Numbered from the stretch's first letter, positions 17,471 to 25,772 are shown. The stretch is DNA of 34,275 nt from JAGMES01 sp023128035 (GCA_030627905.1 DAOVRZ010000057.1:1-34275), one strand, 5' to 3'. The notes: a model not told the origin generated them from the letters alone. Numbers and translations: made by a program.

Positions 17471-18691
17471 TTAGAGGCTTTCTCCATCTTTTCTTGTCTC
17501 TTCAATTACCGCATTTAGTTTTCCATCATGCACGCGAATATTAATCATATCCCCAATCTTTACATCATCGACACTCTTCACTACTTCTCCCGATAGTGTT
17601 TCCGTTAAAGAATACCCTCGGATCAATACATTCAATGGGCTCAAAGATTCTAACTGCTTAAAGTAAGTTCGACATTTTTCTTTCGTCAATCTGATCTGAC
17701 TAGTCATGGTACGGTGTAGACGACGTTCAAGATCATCTACCTTTTGCCAGGATTTAAGAAAAACTTCTTCTGGCTTTTGGAAAATTCGTCGTTTTTGTAA
17801 TTTCTCTAATCGTTCACCCAATTTCTCCACTCGACCTGTTAAACTTTGATGCAACCTTCGTTCCACACTAGTCAAATACCGAGATAGTTCAGAAAAATTA
17901 GCTACTGCTAGCTCAGCTGCTGCTGAAGGAGTTGGAGCTCGTAAATCAGCTACAAAATCAGCAATTGTAAAATCTGTTTCATGTCCTACCGCAGAGATAA
18001 TCGGAATCTGACAGGCGTGTATAGCTCGTGCAACTACCTCTTCATTAAAAGCCCATAAATCTTCAATAGACCCTCCACCGCGACCAATAATTACCACATC
18101 AATACCATCTTCTTGTTGAATTTGGTGTAAAGCCTGAGCTAAACTTTGAGGTGCATCATCTCCCTGAACTTGAGATGGGACTATTAAAATTTCAACATGA
18201 GGAAAACGCCGTTTTATTACAGAAATAATATCTCGAATGGCAGCCCCTGTTGGCGAAGTGATAACTCCAATCTTTCTGGGTAATTTAGGAATTTGCTTTT
18301 TTTGTCCTTGATCAAACAAGCCTTCTGCTTGAAGTCTCTTTTTCAATTGCTCAAAGGCTAGGTGCAAAGCCCCTATACCATCTGGTTCTAAATTACGAGC
18401 ATAGAGTTGATATTCACCACGGTCAGGGTAAATCCCAATTCCTCCAATTAAAATTAAATTCATGCCATTTTCTGGCGTAAATTTCACTAAACGAGCAGCA
18501 CTTCTAAACATTACACATTTTATCTGAGATTCACGATCTTTCAATGTAAAATATAAATGTCCAGAAGAATGTCTATAAAAATTTGATAATTCTCCTCTAA
18601 CAGTAACATTTTTAAGTATTGAATCATTTTCTAGTGTAACCTTGATATATTTTGTTAACTCACTAATAGATATAATTTCTTGATTATTCAT
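17471..18691 (-). CDS. xseA: Exodeoxyribonuclease VII large subunit
   Basis: 406 aa, close to the family length. N-terminal OB fold (TVRGELSNFYRHSSGHLYFTLKD), then the catalytic domain with IGVITSPTGAAIRDI, VVIIGRGGGSIEDLWAFNEE, VARAIHACQIPIISAVGHETDFT and ADLRAPTPSAAAELA. A coiled-coil region and the C-terminal ILIRGYSL-like segment (PLNVLIRGYSLTE) follow. ATG at 18691 with GAGGTG upstream. It is the first gene of the cluster in this window; folD, its common neighbour, lies on the far side of the SPOCS gene. Confidence 0.97.
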   Translation of the reverse strand: MNNQEIISISELTKYIKVTLENDSILKNVTVRGELSNFYRHSSGHLYFTLKDRESQIKCVMFRSAARLVKFTPENGMNLILIGGIGIYPDRGEYQLYARNLEPDGIGALHLAFEQLKKRLQAEGLFDQGQKKQIPKLPRKIGVITSPTGAAIRDIISVIKRRFPHVEILIVPSQVQGDDAPQSLAQALHQIQQEDGIDVVIIGRGGGSIEDLWAFNEEVVARAIHACQIPIISAVGHETDFTIADFVADLRAPTPSAAAELAVANFSELSRYLTSVERRLHQSLTGRVEKLGERLEKLQKRRIFQKPEEVFLKSWQKVDDLERRLHRTMTSQIRLTKEKCRTYFKQLESLSPLNVLIRGYSLTETLSGEVVKSVDDVKIGDMINIRVHDGKLNAVIEETRKDGESL

Positions 18692-18718
18692 TTTCGCACC
18701 TCATTTCTTCTCACACTA

Positions 18719-18776
18719 TGATTAGCCTACAAAAAGTATTTTAGTTCTTGTGCGACTACTTTTTGTGGGCTAATCA
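18719..18776. repeat. Palindromic mobile-looking element, short copy (58 bp)
   Basis: 20-nt arms 18719-18738 and 18757-18776 (TGATTAGCC-T/C-ACAAAAAGTA) differ at one base; loop 18739-18756. In reverse complement its CCACAAAAAGTAGTCGCACA start and ACTAAAATACTTTTTGT end are the same as the outer parts of the 126-bp element at 2635-2760, with the inner hairpin missing. It lies just upstream of xseA. Confidence 0.75.
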
Positions 18777-18977
18777 CACTATACTTTCTAGTTTATAAAT
18801 ACTTCGTCTTTTTTATATTGAAATCCTCCGAAAATGTTATTAAATATTCTTTACCCAAAATATATTTTAACTCTATTAATAGTCACAAAAACTCACTTTT
18901 CATAATATTATATATCAGAAATAAGGTACGTTATAACCTTATTTTATCAAGCTAAGGTAACTTAAGGAGGGATCATT

Positions 18978-19481
18978 TTGTTCAAAACAACGAGAAAAAT
19001 TGCTGCAAATACCGTTGTTGCAGAACTTACTCATCAGGTTTTTATAGAAAATACTACTCCTGCACTTACTCCACCAGCAAGTGAATTGCTTGAACCTGTG
19101 GTCAATGTTTCTTTTGATAGAGTTGTACCTTTAAGAAACAAAATTATCGTTCAAGGAACAATCTTCAAAAATATAATTTATAAAGATACAGGTAATAAAA
19201 TTCGTCACGAATCAGAAACTATACCTTTTAGTACAGATATTGAAATTCCTGGATTTACACCAGGAACTCTAGTAAATGGGCGTCGTTTTCCTAATGGAAA
19301 TGATTTTAAGTTCTTTATTGAAACGCTATTTGTTGATGAAACTTTATTAAATACTAATGAAGTATTACAAAAAATTGTTATACGGTTTATCGTTAAAGTT
19401 CTTCGCCAAGATCAAATTGATGTCTGTATAAGAGGCCCAAAGCAAGTTTTCAAATGTACCAGTGAAATTGTTTGTAACTAA
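18978..19481 (+). CDS. SPOCS-domain (DUF3794) protein, spore-coat/SipL-like
   Basis: 167 aa, the only clear plus-strand gene. The start codon is TTG at 18978, 8 nt after a near-perfect AAGGAGG. The sequence fits a single SPOCS/DUF3794 domain: VVNVSFDRVVPLRNKIIVQG, IIYKDTGNKIRHESETIPF, and LQKIVIRFIVKVLRQDQIDV. Such domains occur in spore-coat morphogenesis proteins such as SipL and in other sporulation proteins. No LysM domain or signal peptide is present, so it is a single-domain version. It is a one-gene unit; the leader contains an AATAAGGT/AACCTTATT inverted repeat (about 18920-18945) that might be an operator. Role in sporulation is inferred from the domain. Confidence 0.8.
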   Translation: MFKTTRKIAANTVVAELTHQVFIENTTPALTPPASELLEPVVNVSFDRVVPLRNKIIVQGTIFKNIIYKDTGNKIRHESETIPFSTDIEIPGFTPGTLVNGRRFPNGNDFKFFIETLFVDETLLNTNEVLQKIVIRFIVKVLRQDQIDVCIRGPKQVFKCTSEIVCN

Positions 19482-19509
19482 AAAGACCCCATCACGGGGT
19501 CTTTTTTTT
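19480..19509. terminator. Bidirectional terminator shared by the SPOCS gene and folD
   Basis: AAAAAGACCCC-ATCAC-GGGGTCTTTTT: a compact GC stem with A-run and T-run on either side, between two convergent genes whose stop codons touch it. Confidence 0.97.
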
Positions 19510-20341
19510 ACTTACATGCTTCTAAAGTATTAAGTAATAGCATTGCAATAGTCATAGGTCCTACTCCACCTGGGACAGGAGTAACTAAGCCAGCTTTTTC
19601 TTTAGCTGATTCAAAATGAACATCACCTACTAGACGTCCATCTACTCTATTGATACCTACATCGATAACAGTTGCGCCTTCTTTGATCATATCACCAGTG
19701 ACCATCTCAGGACGTCCAACAGCAATAACTAGGATATCTGCATCCAAGCATTCTTTCTTAAGATCAGCTGTTCTGGAATGACAGATAGTTACAGTCGCAT
19801 TCCGATGAAGTAATAGCAAAGCAACAGGCTTACCAACAATGTTACTCCGACCAACAACAACTGCCTTTTTGCCAGAAATCTCTACACCCATCCGGTCTAA
19901 TAATTCAATACAGCCTCGAGGTGTACAAGCTACAAATCGTGCAGTATTAGTAAATAAGTTACCTACATTGATTGGATGGAATCCATCAACATCTTTTTCT
20001 GGTAAAATCCGATCAATAACTTTTTTCTCTTCAATATGCTTAGGAATTGGTAACTGTACCAAAATACCATGAACTTTTTCACTAGCATTCAACTCATCAA
20101 TTTTTGCCAAAAGTTCTTCTTCAGTAGTCTCTTCAGACATACGATGAATTTCACTATGCATTCCGACTTCAAGGCAAGCTCTTTCTTTAAATCGTACATA
20201 AGTTTGGGAAGCAGGGTCACCTCCTACCAATACAACCGCTAAACCAGGTTGTTTTCCTTCAGCTTTTAGAGCTTCCACCTTTTCTTTGATCTCTACACGA
20301 ATTTGCTTAGCGATTGCTTTTCCATCAATGATATTTCCCAT
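19508..20341 (-). CDS. folD: Methylenetetrahydrofolate dehydrogenase/cyclohydrolase
   Basis: 277 aa, full length. YVRFKERACLEVG (catalytic K region), GILVQLPIPKHI, DVDGFHPINVGNL, PCTPRGCIELL-like (ACTPRGCIELLDRM), VVVGRSNIVGKPVA (Rossmann NADP site), and PVPGGVGPMTIAML at the end. It interconverts methylene-, methenyl- and formyl-tetrahydrofolate, supplying one-carbon units and NADPH. ATG at 20341 with GAGGTGGAGAAGG upstream, 21 nt after nfnB, so it probably belongs to the nfnAB transcript. Confidence 0.98.
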   Translation of the reverse strand: MGNIIDGKAIAKQIRVEIKEKVEALKAEGKQPGLAVVLVGGDPASQTYVRFKERACLEVGMHSEIHRMSEETTEEELLAKIDELNASEKVHGILVQLPIPKHIEEKKVIDRILPEKDVDGFHPINVGNLFTNTARFVACTPRGCIELLDRMGVEISGKKAVVVGRSNIVGKPVALLLLHRNATVTICHSRTADLKKECLDADILVIAVGRPEMVTGDMIKEGATVIDVGINRVDGRLVGDVHFESAKEKAGLVTPVPGGVGPMTIAMLLLNTLEACK

Positions 20342-20362
20342 TCCTTCTCCACCTCAATCATG

Positions 20363-21748
20363 TTATTTTTTATTACTTAAATATTGATCAATAGCTTTAG
20401 CGGCATTTTTTCCAGCCCCCATAGCTTCGATAACAGTAGCCGCTCCTGTTACAATATCTCCACCTGCATAGACTCCTTCTTTTGTAGTCTTACCACACTC
20501 ATCTTCTGTTACTATGGTACCCCATTTGGTGGTTTCGATATCAGGTGTCTCTTTTAAAAGAAGAGGATTTGGTGAGTTACCAATGGCGATGATTACATTA
20601 TCTACTTCCATAACCCACTCTGAATCTTTTTTAGGAACTGGACGACGACGACCTGATTCATCTGGTTCACCCAACTCCATCTCAACACACTTAATAGCTT
20701 TCACTTCACCTTTATCATTACCGATAATTTCTATAGGATTGTTCAATAATCTAAATTGAACCCCTTCCTCTTTAGCATGATGAATCTCTTCTAAACGTGC
20801 AGGCATCTGTTCTTCAGCACGTCTATAAACGATAAAGGATTCTGCTCCCAAACGTAAAGCAGTACGAGCAGCATCCATGGCAACATTTCCACCACCAACT
20901 ACAACCACTCTCTTGCCTACACGAACTGGAGTTTTATATTTAGGGAACTGATATGCTTTCATTAAATTAACTCTGGTTAAGAACTCGTTAGCAGAATAAA
21001 CACCACTTAAGTTTTCTCCAGGTATGTTCATAAATTTTGGTAAGCCAGCACCTGTTCCAACAAATACTGCTTCATACCCTTCTTCAAATAACTCATCCAC
21101 CGACTTGATTTTACCAATAATATAATTTAATTTCACTTCTACGCCAAGTTCCTTAACATATTCAACTTCACGTTTTACGATCTTTTTTGGAAGTCTAAAC
21201 TCAGGAATTCCATATACCAATACTCCACCTGGCTCATGAAATGCTTCAAAAACAGTAACCTTATATCCCATGCGGGCCAGATCTCCAGCAGCGGCAAGAC
21301 CAGCAGGGCCAGCCCCAACTACAGCCACTTTAGCTTTGGTGGCTTCTATTGGTTCTGCTTGGGTTTTGCGAGCCATATCCCAATCTGCAACCCATCTTTC
21401 CAAGCGACCAATTCCAACAGGCTCATTCTTTTTACCTACAACACAATATTTTTCACATTGACTCTCCTGTGGACAAACACGACCACAGATTCCAGGCAGA
21501 TTATTTTTAGATTTTAATATTTTGATAGACTTATCGTAATCTTTCTCTTTAATTGCCCTAATAAAGTCCGAAATAGGAACCTCTACAGGACAACCTTCCA
21601 TACAAAAAGGTTTTTTACAATCCAAACATCTTGCCGCTTCCTTTAAAGCATCTTCTTCAGTATAACCAAGAGCAACTTCAGTGAAATTTTTACTCCGTTT
21701 TACAGGATCTTGTTCAGGCATAGGAGTTTTCTTTGGATTTATCGGCAT
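20363..21748 (-). CDS. nfnB: NfnB-type subunit (GltD-like ferredoxin/NADP oxidoreductase)
   Basis: 461 aa. N-terminal [4Fe-4S] cysteines: C41, C44, C49, C53 and C88, C92, C98, C102. Then an FAD site (VVGAGPAGLAAAGDLARMG) and an NADP site (VVVVGGGNVAMDAARTALRLGA), ending with YAGGDIVTGAATVIEAMGAG. Often annotated as glutamate synthase small subunit, but pairing with the adjacent NfnA-like gene identifies it as the large subunit of NADH-dependent reduced ferredoxin:NADP oxidoreductase, an electron-bifurcating enzyme of anaerobes. Its start codon overlaps the nfnA end by 10 nt, and its GGAGGTG site lies inside nfnA. A sulfide dehydrogenase (SudA) reading is the main alternative. Confidence 0.9.
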   Translation of the reverse strand: MPINPKKTPMPEQDPVKRSKNFTEVALGYTEEDALKEAARCLDCKKPFCMEGCPVEVPISDFIRAIKEKDYDKSIKILKSKNNLPGICGRVCPQESQCEKYCVVGKKNEPVGIGRLERWVADWDMARKTQAEPIEATKAKVAVVGAGPAGLAAAGDLARMGYKVTVFEAFHEPGGVLVYGIPEFRLPKKIVKREVEYVKELGVEVKLNYIIGKIKSVDELFEEGYEAVFVGTGAGLPKFMNIPGENLSGVYSANEFLTRVNLMKAYQFPKYKTPVRVGKRVVVVGGGNVAMDAARTALRLGAESFIVYRRAEEQMPARLEEIHHAKEEGVQFRLLNNPIEIIGNDKGEVKAIKCVEMELGEPDESGRRRPVPKKDSEWVMEVDNVIIAIGNSPNPLLLKETPDIETTKWGTIVTEDECGKTTKEGVYAGGDIVTGAATVIEAMGAGKNAAKAIDQYLSNKK

Positions 21749-22596
21749 TTACATTCACCTCCATTAGAACAACAATCATGATCGTCATGATCATGAACAC
21801 GAGTTTCATGATCTTTAAAATATGAAAGACGGCGCATCAGATCATCGAAGTCTACAAGGTGACCATCAAAAGCTGGTCCATCAACACAAGTAAATTTAGT
21901 TTCATTATCAACGGTTACTCGACAGCCTCCACACATTCCTGTTCCATCTACCATAATTGCGTTGAGACTAACAATACAGTTAACATCATACTCTTTTGTC
22001 ATATTCGCACAAGCTTTCATCATTGGTACAGGGCCAATTGCTACAACTAAATCGAAATCTTTATGTTCTTCTAAAAGTTGCTTCAAAACGTCAGTCACAA
22101 AACCATGATGACCAAAAGAACCATCATCAGTAGTTAAATAAAGTTCATTACTAACCGCTTTTAACTCATCCTGAAGAATCAAAAGTTCTTCTGTTCTAGC
22201 TCCAGTGATTGTTACAACTTCCGCTCCAGCCTCATGGAATGCCTTTACTTTCGGATAAAGAAGGGCAGTACCTGAGCCTCCACCGATACAAATAACTTTC
22301 TTATATCCTTCAACAGGTAAGTGCTCACCGAGTGGACCAACTAAATCTAATAGTCCATCGCCTTCTTCTAATCTTCCAAGGTGCATAGTTGAGTAACCAA
22401 TCTCCTGGAAAATTAAGGTGATTGTTCCTTTTTCCCGATCAAAGTCAGCTACTGTTAAAGGAATCCTTTCTCCCTTTTCATCGATTCTAAAAATTATAAA
22501 ATTTCCTGGTAAGATTTTTGCAGCGATTTCAGGAGCATCAATTTCAATCAATTTGATGGTAGGTGCTAATACGCGTTTTTTAAGAATCTTATACAT
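21739..22596 (-). CDS. nfnA: NfnA-type subunit with a His/Cys-rich tail
   Basis: 285 aa. Ferredoxin-NADP reductase-like fold: FAD part (IPLTVADFDREKGTITLIFQ) and NAD part (VICIGGGSGTALLYP), followed by a [2Fe-2S] cysteine set (C222, C225, C237 in MCGGCRV...FTCVDGPAF). This arrangement matches NfnA and the sulfide dehydrogenase beta subunit. Family role: it binds NAD(H) and, with NfnB, couples NADH, ferredoxin and NADP. Residues 262-285 are unusual: HDHDDHDCCSNGGECKCR, rich in His, Asp and Cys, beyond the normal end of the family. ATG at 22596 with TAGGAGGG. Confidence 0.9.
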   Translation of the reverse strand: MYKILKKRVLAPTIKLIEIDAPEIAAKILPGNFIIFRIDEKGERIPLTVADFDREKGTITLIFQEIGYSTMHLGRLEEGDGLLDLVGPLGEHLPVEGYKKVICIGGGSGTALLYPKVKAFHEAGAEVVTITGARTEELLILQDELKAVSNELYLTTDDGSFGHHGFVTDVLKQLLEEHKDFDLVVAIGPVPMMKACANMTKEYDVNCIVSLNAIMVDGTGMCGGCRVTVDNETKFTCVDGPAFDGHLVDFDDLMRRLSYFKDHETRVHDHDDHDCCSNGGECKCR

Positions 22597-22688
22597 TCTC
22601 TAATCCCTCCTACTTTTATAAGTCATTAAAAAACTTACACTTATTATATTAAAAGCCCTTCAAAAAACACTCAGAAAAACAGAGTGAT

Positions 22689-22736
22689 AAACACAAAGTG
22701 TTTAAAACACCAGAATGTTTTAAACACTTTGTGTTT
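22689..22736. terminator. 21-bp perfect hairpin between nfnA and a small ORF
   Basis: Arms 22689-22709 and 22716-22736 pair perfectly around CCAGAA. A short T-run follows on the plus strand and a weaker one on the minus strand. It lies downstream of the small ORF ending at 22758 and upstream of the nfnA start, so it probably ends the former's transcript; an operator for nfn is also possible. Confidence 0.6.
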
Positions 22737-22757
22737 TTTGAAGAAAATTATATACGT

Positions 22758-22964
22758 TTACTTGATCAAATCATAACAAAGATCAATCTCCTTAGAGTTA
22801 ATTTTCTCACTTTTAATCGCTATTTCTAAACCATCAGTCAATTCATGACCAATTTCAACATCTGAACTCATAAATCTACGAATAACAGATCTACTTGCCA
22901 AAGATTCAGGGTGAGCCTGCACAAAATCTAAAATCTGTCTTATCTTCTCTTCTTGATGAACCAT
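22758..22964 (-). CDS. Small protein of unknown function (68 aa)
   Basis: MVHQEEKIRQILDFVQAH... A strong TAAGGAGG site 6 nt before the ATG at 22964 supports translation; an upstream alternative at 23021 lacks a site. The protein is helical and charged, without membrane segment or cysteine motif apart from one C near the end. I do not recognise the family. It follows a tiny ORF by 19 nt, so the two may form one unit. Confidence 0.6.
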   Translation of the reverse strand: MVHQEEKIRQILDFVQAHPESLASRSVIRRFMSSDVEIGHELTDGLEIAIKSEKINSKEIDLCYDLIK

Positions 22965-22983
22965 TAAAATCCTCCTTAAATTT

Positions 22984-23079
22984 TTAAATATTATCCCACA
23001 AATTGTTAATCTCTTCTTCACTAACGTTGTTAATAAATTTAATTCCTCCGTATTTCATAGTATGCACTTTTCTCTTCAA
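22984..23079 (-). CDS. Possible 31-aa miniprotein
   Basis: TTG start at 23079 with GGAGGGGC 3-7 nt upstream; reads M/LKRKVHTMKYGGIKFINNVS and ends INNLWDNI. An in-frame ATG occurs 7 codons later. The basic N-terminus and acidic end look protein-like, but the length gives little statistical support. Its stop lies 19 nt before the next small gene. Unknown function. Confidence 0.35.
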   Translation of the reverse strand: MKRKVHTMKYGGIKFINNVSEEEINNLWDNI

Positions 23080-23141
23080 ACCTGCCCCTCCTTTCATAAA
23101 TAACATATCCATTTTAGGGGTCAAATTTTCCTTATTTATAA

Positions 23142-23260
23142 TTTATCTTTTGAAATAAGACCACCACTTCTATAAGTGGTGAGAATTGTTTTTAATCTTC
23201 AGTGGGAGTAGAATCCCCCACCGAAGCCCCAATGTTCAGCTTTAGCTGGACGAGTTCACT
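23142..23260 (+). mobile_element. IS200/IS605-like mini-element, copy 1 (no transposase)
   Basis: Starts TTTATCTTTTGA, followed by a hairpin (CCACCACTT-CTAT-AAGTGGTG), a second hairpin (CTTCAGTGGG...CCCACCGAAG), a third (GTTCAGC-TTT-AGCTGGAC) and the end GAGTTCACT. A second copy at 26227-26345 is almost identical throughout, and a third place (25694-25736) holds the first hairpin only. Subterminal hairpins and a TTTAT left flank fit IS200/IS605 ends or a TnpB guide-RNA scaffold. No tnpA or tnpB frame is near. Confidence 0.55.
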
Positions 23261-23441
23261 TGTGGAAATTTTTAAAATAATCTGAAAAAATCATAGTTCA
23301 TCGTAGTGCTAAAATAGTACTTCACAATTTAAATTTCATGTGTTTTTACCTAATAAAAACCAAGACTCACATACTAAAATTCGTCAATTTCTACAAAAAT
23401 CCTTTCTCAAGATAATTTTTTTTTATTTTAATTATAAATAA
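23261..23441. other. Intergenic stretch without recognised feature
   Basis: AT-rich. Contains small inverted repeats (AGTGCTA/TAGTACT near 23310; GTTTTTA/TAAAAAC near 23345) but no coding frame, promoter or RNA that I recognise. Confidence 0.4.
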
Positions 23442-23476
23442 AAGAACAGAAGTCCTTATATCAGACATCTGTTCTT
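23442..23476 (-). terminator. Terminator of the feoA1-feoB1 operon
   Basis: 13-nt arms (23442-23454 and 23464-23476; AAGAACAGA core, one mismatch) followed on the minus strand by TTTTATTTAT. It lies 8 nt after the stop of the zinc-ribbon miniprotein. Confidence 0.85.
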
Positions 23477-23483
23477 ATTATTA

Positions 23484-23630
23484 TCATTTATGTTCTTTAC
23501 AGCTCTTACAATCTCCATTACAGGTTAATTGTTCACGCAGTGAAGTATTACATCTAGGGCATCGAACCTGAGGTTGATCTAAGATAAGACCACAATTAGA
23601 ACATTGAAGTTTTATATCTTTATGCTTCAT
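23484..23630 (-). CDS. Cys-rich zinc-ribbon miniprotein (48 aa)
   Basis: MKHKDIKLQCSNCGLI...VRCPRCNTSL...CNGDCKSCKEHK. Two CxxC knuckles (CSNC, CPRC) form a classic zinc ribbon; a second Cys set (CNGDCKSCK) lies at the C-terminus. AAAGGAT lies about 9 nt before the ATG at 23630. It follows feoB1 by 56 nt and precedes the operon terminator, so it belongs to the feo operon. The position is analogous to the Cys-rich protein after feoB2, although the sequences differ (this one has no membrane segment). A role in metal handling is inference. Confidence 0.75.
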   Translation of the reverse strand: MKHKDIKLQCSNCGLILDQPQVRCPRCNTSLREQLTCNGDCKSCKEHK

Positions 23631-23686
23631 TTCATCAGATCCTTTCAGCTAATAGGATAGAGATCACGAAGTAAATTAAGCTTTAC

Positions 23687-25534
23687 TTAAAGGAATAAAG
23701 CCGCCATAACACCGCCAACCCCAAAAGCCAGAATCCAGGAACCAAACCAGATCAACGCTGCTTCTTTCCAACCTCTTTCTTTAAAGAGTACTAGAATTGA
23801 AGCAATACATGGAACAAAGAGAGTAATTACTACCAATGAAAGAATAATCTGTATAGGGCTCATGGCCATAGAGGTTAAACCTGCTGCCCCAAAATCTCGA
23901 CGCACAATTCCCATGATAAAGACAACTGCTGCTTCTTTTGGTAATTTTAAAAATTCAGTTGTAATAGGTGCAACCCCATCAATAATTACTTCCAATGCAC
24001 CTGTTATCTGCAATACACTAATAATTAAAGCACCTAATGCAAAGAGAGGGCCAGCCTCTTTAATAAATGCATAGGATTTAATCCATGTTTTGCGAACAAC
24101 ATTAGTAATTCTCGGGAAGCGTAATGGTGGTAAATCTATCAAAAGATCTGAAGATTCACCTGGCATAAACTTATTTAACAATGTTCCAATCAGAACAAAA
24201 ACTATAAAGATTGTACCAGCATATAGAGCAAAAAACTTACCTCCTAAAGGCGCGATCAATCCGCCAATAACACCTAATTGAGCAGAACAAGGAATTGTGA
24301 AACCCAAAAGAGCGGTAGCAATAAACTTTTCACGTTTTGATCCTAACAATCTTGTCGTAATTGTTGCCATTGTCACACAGCCAAAACCAAGAATCAAAGG
24401 AATAATTGCTCGACCGTTTAGTCCAATTTTTGTCAACACCCGATCCACTAGTGCTGCTACTCTAGGTAAATACCCTGAATCCTCCATAACTGATAGAGCA
24501 AGATAAAAACCGGCAACCAGAGGAAGTAACAGTCCTAAAACATAAGTAAAAGTCATAGTTAATACCCCAAATTCACCGATCAATATACTACCCAGAACAG
24601 AACTTTCTGGAATCCATTGTCCAACCAACCCACGCACAAAAGGTTCATACAGTTCTATAAAAAGATAACCTTCTGTAAACTCTACCACTGTCTGAGCAAC
24701 AAAAACAGCTATTAACTTATAAACAATGTACAAACTTGCTAAAAGAAGTGGAACTCCAGTTATTGGATTAACCATCATTTTACTTAACTTCATTTTAATA
24801 GCAGAATAATTTCTTGTATCACGAACTACCTGATCGATAATACTATTAACTCTCTTCCGTCGTTGGGTATAAATCTTCTCCTGCTGATTACCACCTTCGA
24901 TATTATGCCTCTCAGCAACATTAGGATCATCTTCTAAAACCAACAAAGCTTCTGCACGATGATGTACTTTACTGATTAATTTATTCAAATCTCGTTGTAA
25001 TTTTGGATCTGAATTCCCTACTCTAGCCTCTTCAACACGGTTCTTAACTTCCTGAATTCCTTCTTTTTTTATCGCTACAGTAGGAATAACAGGAACACCA
25101 AGTAGTTCACTTAATTTATCTAAATCGATCTCTATTCCCTGTGCTTTAACCTCATCCATCATATTCAAAGCTACAATAATAGGAATACCCATATCAATCA
25201 CTTGTAAAGTTAAGAAGAGATCACGATCTAAATGCACCGCATCTACTACATTAACTACAATATCTGCAGAAGTAATTATATCCCTAGCTACAATCTCTTC
25301 ATCATTAAAAGAAGACACTCCATAAACACCGGGGGTATCTAAAACCATATAATCTTTGTATTTTCCATAAATGATATCAATGGTTGTTCCGGGAAAGTTT
25401 GATACGTCTACGTAAACCCCAGTAAAAGCATTAAAAAAAACAGACTTACCTGTATTTGGGTTTCCAACTAAAACAATTTTTTTTACATCTTCTGATACAT
25501 TTTTTAACTGAGCTGCATGATCATGACAATGCAT
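23687..25534 (-). CDS. feoB: FeoB-family metal transporter, divergent type (FeoB1)
   Basis: 615 aa. N-terminal G domain: G1 GNPNTGKS (24-31), DTPG, NMMDEV. Then two gate-type membrane halves (LLPLVAGFYLALSVMEDSGYLPR, GALIISVLQITGALE). The core motif reads GFGCVTMATITTR, whereas the second FeoB here has the classic GFGCNVPGIMATR; the second half has PCSAQLG instead of CLARLP. The N-terminus (MHCHDH) could bind metal. FeoB proteins import Fe2+; the altered pore motifs leave room for another metal such as Mn2+. ATG at 25534 with AAGGGGG. Downstream of feoA1, under Fur-type control. Confidence 0.9.
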   Translation of the reverse strand: MHCHDHAAQLKNVSEDVKKIVLVGNPNTGKSVFFNAFTGVYVDVSNFPGTTIDIIYGKYKDYMVLDTPGVYGVSSFNDEEIVARDIITSADIVVNVVDAVHLDRDLFLTLQVIDMGIPIIVALNMMDEVKAQGIEIDLDKLSELLGVPVIPTVAIKKEGIQEVKNRVEEARVGNSDPKLQRDLNKLISKVHHRAEALLVLEDDPNVAERHNIEGGNQQEKIYTQRRKRVNSIIDQVVRDTRNYSAIKMKLSKMMVNPITGVPLLLASLYIVYKLIAVFVAQTVVEFTEGYLFIELYEPFVRGLVGQWIPESSVLGSILIGEFGVLTMTFTYVLGLLLPLVAGFYLALSVMEDSGYLPRVAALVDRVLTKIGLNGRAIIPLILGFGCVTMATITTRLLGSKREKFIATALLGFTIPCSAQLGVIGGLIAPLGGKFFALYAGTIFIVFVLIGTLLNKFMPGESSDLLIDLPPLRFPRITNVVRKTWIKSYAFIKEAGPLFALGALIISVLQITGALEVIIDGVAPITTEFLKLPKEAAVVFIMGIVRRDFGAAGLTSMAMSPIQIILSLVVITLFVPCIASILVLFKERGWKEAALIWFGSWILAFGVGGVMAALFL

Positions 25535-25551
25535 AATAAATCCCCCTTTAC

Positions 25552-25679
25552 TTAAACATTCAAATCGAAAAGATTCAATTGAAAATTTCTTACAATTGAA
25601 TCTTGATTATTTTTAACATTAATTGTTTTTAATTCGCTAAAGAAATAATCTTTATTTCCTTCGTCTTCTATTTTCTCAT
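25552..25679 (-). pseudogene. Small ORF between feoA1 and feoB1, frameshifted in an A-run
   Basis: AGGAGG stands 7 nt before an ATG at 25679, but the frame stops after three codons (ATG AGA AAA TAG). Adding one A to the AAAA run restores 42 codons ending at 25552, reading MRKIEDEGNKDYFFSELK and on to FQLNLFDLNV. The size (128 nt) and the position, ending 17 nt before the feoB1 start, fit a small feo-operon gene. A 12-bp hairpin (25570-25604) lies within it. It could be a sequencing error, a phase-variable tract, a decayed gene or chance. Confidence 0.35.
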
Positions 25680-25693
25680 TTACTACCTCCTGC

Positions 25694-25736
25694 TTTATCT
25701 TTTGAGTTAAGACCCCCACTTCTATAAGTGGGGGGG
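25694..25736 (+). repeat. Left-end hairpin of the IS200/IS605-like repeat
   Basis: TTTATCTTTTGAGTTAAGAC followed by CCCCCACTT-CTAT-AAGTGGGGG, the same as the first 40 nt or so of the copies at 23142 and 26227. The rest of the element is missing. It lies between feoA1 and the small frameshifted ORF. Confidence 0.65.
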
Positions 25737-25772
25737 CATTTATGCTCTCTGAAAACCCTTTCGAAAATGTTG

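Noticed and set aside
20363..22596. Glutamate synthase small subunit annotation
   Set aside because: No large subunit is present, and the adjacent overlapping NfnA-type gene makes NfnAB (or sulfide dehydrogenase) the better reading.
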